Assembly (NCBI GenBank): GCA_026018925.1
Contig: JAKSZU010000008.1
Span: 12,875,626-12,939,625 of the forward strand
Direction of reading: 5' to 3'
DNA: 64,000 bases
Origin: Tupaia tana
Lineage: Eukaryota; Chordata; Mammalia; Scandentia; Tupaiidae
Of this stretch, positions 56,641 to 64,000 are shown piece after piece. The notes beneath the pieces are model-generated. The model searched no databases and was not told where the DNA came from. It was given only the letters and a program-made list of their open reading frames with translations. Made by a program: the position numbers and the translations under genes. Within the stretch, counting starts at the first letter, position 1, and each line of letters starts with the position of its first letter.

Positions 56641-57465
56641 ACTCTGATGATCTCTCTTTGCGCAACTTTCTCTTCTCCAACATCCTATTCTTTGAACACT
56701 ACCTGCCTTTGTCTTCCTGCAATTTGTCTCATCTCCTCACTCCAGCAAGACCTCTTGTCCTCCCTGGCTCCCCCTCCGCCTGTCCCACTACCTGGAAACT
56801 GTCACAACAGTAAGGTAGAGTATTTTTAGGGCTAATCTTGACCTCACCTGTTTTCTATTTTTCAAAGATCAATGTCCTCTGTTGCCTTTCTAGTGTGGCA
56901 TTATTTTTGTGTGCATGTGTATGTGTGTGATACATACACACACATATATATGCATATATGCACGCATATGTGTGTGTGGATAATGTTTACCTGTTTCAAG
57001 AAGAAAATCCAGTCTCTGTCCCTCCTTTTTGGCTCTAAGTCCAAAATATTGAATAAATGATTATAAAATGTTTGTTCTACCTTTCATGTTGCTCCACATA
57101 TTGGCACATAAATTTAGTGTGACTGTTTAAATATTTCTGAACTTAATTTAAAGTTGTTTTCATTTAGTTAAGTTACCATGTTTATGTTTCTATTTATGAA
57201 GACATGCTCTAAATGAAAGGAGTGAAAATGAAATGATTAACTACAAAGATTAGCTACTTAACAGACTCAAGATATATAAGACAATCTTAGGTTTGCTTAT
57301 TCCTCTATTTTACCATTTATTTCAGTCATGTTTCGAAATAATTAACTGTGCAAAAATATTTAGACTATCTCTCAGTCTGATCAAGTTAGCTAATAGAATA
57401 AAAACGTGACTGAATGGCTAATATCTATTTACATGGATGGAATTGTGACCTATGTAATTTGACTT
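56641..57465. other. Single-copy DNA with a short CA/TA microsatellite
   Basis: A CA/TA/TG microsatellite at 56915-56980; nothing else recognised. Confidence 0.5.
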
Positions 57466-57469
57466 ATTT

Positions 57470-57690
57470 GAGTTCAGTCAACATGTACTGGCTACATTCT
57501 ATGTGTCAAACACTGAACTAAGCCTGGAGATACAGATGGGTAATAAAACTGTCTGTGTGCAGAAAGAACACACAGGAAGGCAGCGCTGAGAAGGAGTTGA
57601 CAATGTGATAAGTGCTCCAATTACCCTAATTATAGGTTGCTATGGGAGCACTGGGAGAGGGGGCGGGGAATACCTCACACAGCTCAAGAG
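57470..57690 (-). mobile_element. L2 LINE 3' fragment
   Basis: 'ttctatgtgtcaaacactga', 'gcctggagatacagatgggt', 'caatgtgataagtgctccaa' and 'gttgctatgggagcactggg' fit reversed L2. Confidence 0.8.
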
Positions 57691-57699
57691 GGTGTGCCA

Positions 57700-58240
57700 G
57701 TTGTGGCTGAGAGGGTGTAGCTGATTCCAAGACTTACCTATTTCTCTCTCTTTCTTCCTTGTTGGGAGAGCCTTTGTTAGTGATGGTATTCATTCTCCTA
57801 GGACAAAGAAGGAAGGTCCAAGCCAATTATTGTACTTGCGACTTCCATAGTTAGTGACTGGTTTTGGTGTGGGTCTGTCGCATAACTCTGGGAAAGAAAA
57901 TGTAAAAGTCCTTCTGTGGATGCAAAGATAAAAGGAGACATACAAGGAGACACTGCCGTTCCTCGTGTTGATCACATTTATGTGACGTGTCTCACCTGTG
58001 GAACTACGTCATGCTCATGAAAGGCTAAGCCTGAAGATGAACTCTAACCTGATGAGGCTGGAAGGTCAGAAAAACGGAGAGCTGTTGAGTTCTCGCTGAC
58101 ATCACAGTGTTGCTGAATTATGAACCTAGAATCTTTATTTCTGTTTCTATCTGTTTTTGTTATGCTTATTATAAGAGATAATAAAGTCTCATTGTTTTAG
58201 TCACTTTCAATTATTCTGTTACATGTGTTTATAAGATGTT
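57700..58240 (+). mobile_element. Possible LTR remnant
   Basis: 'aagcctgaagatgaactcta', 'gctgttgagttctcgctgac' and 'gagataataaagtctcattg' resemble the 3' half of an ERVL/MaLR-like LTR. Family unclear. Confidence 0.4.
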
Positions 58241-58244
58241 AACT

Positions 58245-58685
58245 GTATGTAGAAAACTTTCCAAAGAAATTAAGCTTGGTTATTTGTGCCTTACAAGACC
58301 AAGGATATTTATCTTTGGGAGCTAGATGGGTGGAGGAAAGTGAGAGAAGCCATTCTAGACAGAGGAAAGAATTAATGCAAAAGGTTAGAAGCATAAAGCA
58401 ATATGGAGTATCTGGGAAAGTTTTGTACTGGTCTGTTACTCTGGTGATTCACATTTTCTTGTAAGGGGAGAATGTCCTTCGCACATAATAGATATCCGAT
58501 CACTATTTATTGCTGGCTTTTGCGTTTTCCTTAATTATATTAAATTCAATGTGAGAAATATTTATTGTTTATAATATGCTGGGGGTTTTACAAGCCCCTA
58601 TGGCAGAATCTGTGTCAATACCCATCTCAGCTCCAACTACCTTCAAAGTACTAAAAGCTAAAAACGTTCTTAGGCTCTCTAAAGT
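58245..58685. other. No recognised feature
   Basis: Unique-looking DNA. Confidence 0.4.
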
Positions 58686-58689
58686 GGGC

Positions 58690-59040
58690 TGCTCTGGACC
58701 AAAGGTTTGTGTTCCCTCAAAATTCATATGTTAAAGCTCTAATCCCAATTTAAAGGTATTAGAAAATGAGGCATTTGGGAGTTAATTAGGTCATGAGGAT
58801 GTCGTTCCAATAAGGAGGTTAGTGTGTATAAGAAGTCACAAAACAGAGCTTTCTCTCTTGTATCCTCTCTTCTTGTCAGGTGAGGAAACCAGGAAGAGGT
58901 CCTCACCAGAATGTGACCATACTGGTACTCTGATCTCAGACCCCCAGCATCCAGAACTATGAAAAATAAAATTTGTTGTTTAAACCACTCAATCTATGAT
59001 AAGGATTATGATATATTTTCTGTCAATTAGACATAATCAC
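58690..59040 (+). mobile_element. MaLR-type LTR
   Basis: 'ttccctcaaaattcatatgt', 'gggagttaattaggtcatga', 'ggaaaccaggaagaggtcct' and 'gttgtttaaaccactcaatc' in LTR order. Confidence 0.85.
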
Positions 59041-59197
59041 TCAAGACTTTGACTTGAAAAGGAGGCCTACTGAGTTAATTTTGGTATGTAGGTAAGTGTA
59101 CCATTTCATTCTTCTGCATGTGGATCTCCAATTTTTCCCAACATCATTTATTGAAGGAATTATCCTTTCCTCATTGTGTGCTCCTCGCACCTTTGTA

Positions 59198-59453
59198 GAG
59201 GTTTTTTCTTTTGTTTTGTTTTTGCTATAGGGCACCTGCACTCACCAGACAGACAGAGACATAGAGACAGAAAGCGAGAAATCACCCCCCAGGGGGAATG
59301 GTCACGCCACAATCCCTTCTCCATTCTCCTCTCGGATCTTGGGCATGCACGCACACACGCCCGGTGTGAGTTTTAAGCCACCGAGTCCAGGACGTGAACC
59401 GTGGTCGACTACGTGGGAGTCCAGCGACATAGCCAGTACGCTAACTGCTGGTC
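59198..59453 (-). mobile_element. tRNA-derived SINE, GCG-derived B box
   Basis: 10-bp TSD CACCTTTGTA at 59188-59197 and 59454-59463. Reversed B box 'ggacgtgaaccgtgg', one CpG transition from the GCG variant. Confidence 0.94.
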
Positions 59454-59972
59454 CACCTTTGTAAAATATCAATTTATCATAAATACATAGATTTATTTCT
59501 AGGCTCTATTTTTTGTTCCATTTGTCAATTTGTCTGTTTTTATGCTAGTATCATGTTGTTTAGATTATTATAGCTTTGTAATGTATTTTGAAATCAGGTA
59601 GTATAATCTTCAGTTTTGTTGTTTTTGCAATTCAGGACATTTTGTGGTTCTATATAAATATTAACATTGTTTTTCTATTTTTCAGAGGAATGATACTGGA
59701 ATTCTAATAGAGCTTACACTAAATCTGTAGATTGCTTTGGTAGTGTGGCAATAATTTTAACTATATTAATTCTCACAATCCATAAACACTGGGTATACTT
59801 ATTTATTTGTGTCTTCTCAAGTTTCTTCCAGCAATGTTTTGTAGTTTTTAGTATCAGATCTTTCACTTCTTTGGTTAAATTTATTTATTTTTTAAAAAAA
59901 GTTATTATAAATATTTTTTTGTTAATTTCCTTTTTCAATAGTGTATTGGTAGTGTATAAAAATGCTACTAAT

Positions 59973-60147
59973 GGAGCCAGCAGGTGGTGTGGTGGTTAAG
60001 GGTGCTGGATTCCCACATGACTGACCATGGTTCAAGTCTCAGACCTGGCAGCTTGCTTTCTGAGTTTCCCTTTCTCTCTCTCACTCTGTCCTTCTCTGGT
60101 CAAATTAAAGTAAGTAAATAAATAAAGTTAAATAAAATAATTTTAAG
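59973..60147 (+). mobile_element. tRNA-derived SINE, short form
   Basis: 'gagccagcaggtggtgtggt' head, TC tract, 'ggtcaaattaaagtaagta' tail. TSD-like 'aatgctactaat' / 'aaagctactgat'. Confidence 0.93.
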
Positions 60148-61404
60148 AAAAGCTACTGATTTTTGTATTTTTATTTTATATCTAACTTTACTGAATTAAT
60201 TTATCAGTTCTAAGAGTTTTTTTTTTTTTTATGAAATCCTTAGAGTCTTTTTTTATGTAAGATCATGTCATCTGCAAACAGAGACAATTTAATGTCTTCA
60301 TTTCAAATTTGGTTGGATTTTATTCTTTTTCTTCATTAATTGGTATACCTATGACTTCTAGTACTATGTTAAATTAAACTGGTGAGAGTAGGCATCCTTG
60401 TCTTGTTCTTAGTCTTAGAGGAAAAGCTTTCAGCTTTTTACCACTGAGTATGTTGTTAGCTGTGGGCTTGCCCTATATGTGACAAAAGTTTCCTCCTGTA
60501 TTGTGATGATAAACATTTTTTCTAAGTCTAATTTGTTCAGTTTTCATCATGAAAGGACGTTGAATTTTGTTGCATAATTATTGTACATGTATTGAGATGA
60601 TTCTAAGGTTTTCGACTTCAGTTAATATGGTTAATCGTTTTTATTGGTTTGTATAAGACCTAAAACTGTAAAACTACTGGAATAAAGCATAAGAGAAACA
60701 CTCCTCAACTTTGGGAGATACTTTTTTTATTATGACCCAAGAAACACAAGTAACAAAAGCAAAAGTAGACAAATTTTATTGTTAAACTAGAAAGCTTCTG
60801 CACAGAAAATGAAACAACAAAGTGTAGAGATGACCTCTGGATTGGGAGGAGATATTTGTGAGCCATAAATATACATATTATGACAAATATTTAAGACAAA
60901 TATTTAAAATACATGTAGAATACAAATGAATAGCAAGAAAACATATAAACCTAATTTTAAAATAAGCTAAAGACCTAAATAGACGTTCTCAAAAGAAAAC
61001 ATGCAAATGGCCAAAATTTATATGACAAGTACTCAGCATCACTACTCATCAGGAAGATGTAAATTAAAATCATGATGTGATATCACCTCACACTTTTTAG
61101 GATGGCAGTTATAAAAAAATGAAAGGTAGTAAATTTTTATAAGAATGTGGATAAAATAAGTACTCTGGGACTATAAGTTAGTACAGGCACTATGAAAAAC
61201 AGTATGGAGGGTCCTTAAAAAGCTAAGACTATATACCATATGATCTTGCAATTTCATTTCTGGATACATATCTGAAGGAGTTAAAATCAATATATTGAAG
61301 AGATATCTGTGTTCACTCCTATGTTCATTATAGCATTATTTACAATGGCCAAGATATAAAAGAAATCTGTCTATTAATGGAAAACTAGATAAAGAAAATG
61401 TGAT

Positions 61405-61410
<6 letters not shown>

Positions 61411-61441
<31 letters not shown>
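61411..61441 (+). repeat. (TA)n microsatellite
   Basis: About 15 TA units followed by CACACA, inside the L1 3' part. Confidence 0.95.
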
Positions 61442-61448
<7 letters not shown>

Positions 61449-61971
61449 TATATAAAATAAAATAATACTGAGCCCTTAAAAAGAAGGAAATCCTGCCATT
61501 TGTGACATCAATGAACCAGAGGATATTACACTAAGTGAAATAAGTCAAACATGGAAAGAAAAACACTGTATGATCTCTATTATTTGTGGAATATGAAAAA
61601 GTTGAGCTCATAGAAATAGAGTAGAATGGTGGTTACCAGAGACTGAGGAGTGGGAAGACTGGGGAGATGTTGATCAAAGAGCACAAAGTTTCCATAAGAC
61701 AGGAAGAATCATTTTTAGATTTATTGCACAGGAAGGTAACTATAATTAATAATAATGTAATAATAATTAATAATAATTAATAATAATTGCTAACACAGTA
61801 GGTTTTAAATATGCTCACTATCAAGAAATGATAAATATATGAGGTGGTGGATATGTTAATTAGCTTGATTAACTCATTTCACATGTATACATGTACAGAC
61901 ATATCACAGCATCATATCTACCCCATAAATATAATTGACAATTTTATTTGTCAATTTAAAAATTTTCTTTA

Positions 61972-62214
61972 GTTTTGCTGTAGGGCATATGCACTCTCTG
62001 GAAAGAGATAGAGAGAGGGAGAGAGAGTGAGAAGTCACCCCTCAGGAGAGATAGCCACACCACAGTCCCTTTTCATCCATTCTCCTCTTAGGATTTTGGG
62101 CATACACACACATGTACCACGTATGAGTTCAAAGCCACCAGATCTGAGACTCAGACTACTCAATGGGCCATGTGGGATCCAGCAGCCTTAACCTCCATGC
62201 CATCTGCTGGACAC
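61972..62214 (-). mobile_element. tRNA-derived SINE, long form, inside L1 tail
   Basis: Short T tail, standard body, head 'atgccatctgctgga'. TSD 'atttgtcaatttaaaaa' / 'atttgtcaattaaaaa' shows insertion at the L1 3' terminus. Confidence 0.93.
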
Positions 62215-62228
62215 ATTTGTCAATTAAA

Positions 62229-62280
62229 AATAAAATAAATAAATAAATAAATAAATAAATAAATACATAAATACATAAAA
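62229..62280 (+). repeat. (AAAT)n, expanded L1 tail
   Basis: About 12 AAAT units ending the L1. Confidence 0.95.
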
Positions 62281-62685
62281 GATGTCCCAGTGACAAGAAG
62301 CAGCATATGGACATGCGTTTTGTGGGCATGAGATGGCAGAGGTGTATACATCCATACCTGGCTGCCCTAGTCTCTCCTGGACTGTAGGGGAGGCAGCGGT
62401 CACCTTGGTAGCCCAGGTAGGTAGTGTCAAGTTGAGAATTACTCCTGGAAGCTCAGACTAAAGTCTGTTTTTCAGCCCTCCTAGAGAGTTTTTGAATCAT
62501 GTACAACATACTCTTTGCTCAATTCTTTTCACATAAACCATGTAAAGTGGGTTCTGTATCTGCAGTTAGGAACTCTGACTCATACAAGCCGTGAGACACG
62601 GCTCAGCAAAGGCATTCCAAGACCTCAAGGACTAGACGAGCAGATCGGAATCATTTTCCTCTGGAAAACAGGATTACAGTTTGTT
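62281..62685. other. No recognised feature
   Basis: Unique-looking DNA. Confidence 0.45.
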
Positions 62686-62689
62686 TAGC

Positions 62690-62990
62690 AATGAATACTT
62701 TTTGAAGCACTTAAAAAGCACCTTGCTTTTGTGAGGTACATAGGGTTTTCACAACACATAGCAAGAAACGATAAAGGCAATCCTTTAGACAGAATAAAAA
62801 GAATAGCAGATAAAAATCTGGATCTACATAAAAGTCTGTAAAGCATCCAAAATATACAAGATTTAAAAAAAATCATGTGTTCTTTTGACAGATGAGGATA
62901 TTGAGGCTCTGAAGAAGTTAAATAAGACAAAGAAAGTAGTGATTGCTGAGACTAGAATTCAGGTCTGGTTACTCCTAATTTAGTGCTCTT
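62690..62990 (+). mobile_element. MIR SINE, diverged
   Basis: 'gacagatgaggatattgagg', 'ctgaagaagttaaataagac' and 'ctagaattcaggtctggtta' fit the MIR 3' half. Confidence 0.7.
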
Positions 62991-64000
62991 CTTGTAAGTG
63001 ACCATTTGAAGGAAGGGCTATTCCCCGGGGAAACTTACTGGAATTATGCATTTGCATTACTGAAAAATAGTCATACAGCCAGGCCTTCCGAAGTGAGAGA
63101 CTGGGCCCACCAACACACAGGTGAAAGGCTTTGTGGCCCATTACTCGTCCCCTGAACCATCTCATCTCATCCTAATAGCATGTTTAATGGAAACCCATCA
63201 GCTAAATGAGGAGTACGTCGAGTGCTACTATCACTTCCTTCACTACCTTCCTAAACATCATTATGTGGCTCCATAAGTGTAATGGAAACATTTATATTGA
63301 CAAAGAAAAATGGAAAGTTGCTCTAAAAGTTCAAGCTATTTCTTAATGTATGTTTGATGAGGATATTCTAAAGCTGAGGTAATAAAGTTTCTAATTACAC
63401 ACGATCCAAATGCAAATTTTCAAGAGAAGAATAGCTCCATTTTTCATATTGTGTTTTGCTGCTTCAACAAAGAGTTATTAAATACTTTTCTTACAATTAC
63501 CAGAGGTTTAAGATAGGTATAATAAATGTTGACAATGGGGAAAAGATTTTAGCTGTGTAACATGAATACATAGACCTGCACCATCCAAATTAAGCAGGCT
63601 AATGTGGAGCTCTACCAGCTGCCCATGCTTACCTGTCCTCAAAGTTGGGATTGCAGGAAGAAGTCTTTAAGCTACAAAGTAGACACATTATTCACTTGAC
63701 CGAGACTTTCTACTTAAAAGGCAGATTAGGAGGACTGGCAACTGATTTTCCCCTTCTCTTTTCTGCTTTTGCTTCTTCACTTTCCATAGTATCATGCCTT
63801 TTCTTTTCCTCCATGGACTGAATTCATGCAAGACGAACAAAGCAAGATGTTTTCTGAGGGCAGACTGGTCATACTGCCGACACGCTCATTATTACATGCA
63901 TAGGAAAATATGAGAAATCAAGGTAATAGGATTTAAGAGCATCAATGAGGTACATGACTTTGAGTTTCTGTGTCTTCTGACATTGGTTACAAAAAATAAT
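62991..64000. other. Single-copy DNA, no recognised gene
   Basis: No repeat recognised. Contains an octamer-like ATGCATTTGCAT near 63046. Confidence 0.45.

Larger units (their letters stand above)
59045..61971. mobile_element. L1 with 5' inversion (twin priming)
   Basis: From 59045 to about 60655 the L1 ORF2 text is on the minus strand ('ttcattcttctgcatgtgga', 59106; 'gatcatgtcatctgcaaaca', 60262). From about 60656 to 61971 it is on the plus strand ('acctaaaactgtaaaactac', 60658; '3' UTR 'gtatacatgtacagacat', 61884). In L1 order the plus segment begins very close to where the inverted segment stops. Two SINEs lie in the inverted part and one in the 3' end. Confidence 0.8.

Overview
The window looks like intergenic or intronic DNA from a placental mammal. 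I found no intact protein-coding gene, exon chain, rRNA, functional tRNA or CRISPR array. The mammalian assignment rests on L1, L2 and MIR fragments, many MaLR-type LTRs and a processed RPL21 pseudogene. The lineage is suggested by a very abundant tRNA-derived SINE (about 75 copies, more than one per kb) with a head like GGGACCAGCAGTTAGCGTAA, an A box, a B box, a G/C-rich body and an A tail. From memory this resembles the CYN SINEs of colugos (Dermoptera). I could not check that, so treat the species as likely rather than proven.

Layout. 1-9 kb: MaLR LTRs, an L1 3' end (1.66-3.96 kb) and a dense run of SINEs, three of them almost head to tail at 5.5-6.3 kb, plus one copy of an unidentified ~160-bp element. 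9-14.6 kb: mostly single-copy DNA with a CpG-rich patch near 9.8-10.1 kb, an old L2 and several SINEs. 14.7-21.1 kb: a long minus-strand L1 that carries two processed pseudogenes (one unidentified, one RPL21) and SINEs nested inside them, next to a plus-strand L1 3' end that carries a SINE dimer. 21-37 kb: MaLR LTRs, a 488-bp retrocopy with perfect target-site duplications, an LTR-in-LTR nest and SINEs. 37-49 kb: a minus-strand L1, a ~207-bp tandem duplication, then a plus-strand L1 holding SINEs, the second copy of the unidentified element and an 80-bp mariner-type MITE. 49-64 kb: more SINEs, MIR and L2 relics, another minus-strand L1 and a 5'-inverted (twin-primed) L1 at 59.0-62.0 kb.

How the parts relate: L1 supplies the machinery that moved the SINEs, the mRNA retrocopies and probably the unidentified element. 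The target-site duplications (TSDs) and nesting give a relative insertion order. Open reading frames in the window are by-products of SINE bodies, microsatellites and decayed L1. The most notable items are the two-copy unidentified retroposed element, a SINE-spacer-SINE unit inside one TSD, a SINE subfamily with a substituted B-box adenine, and several nested retrocopies.
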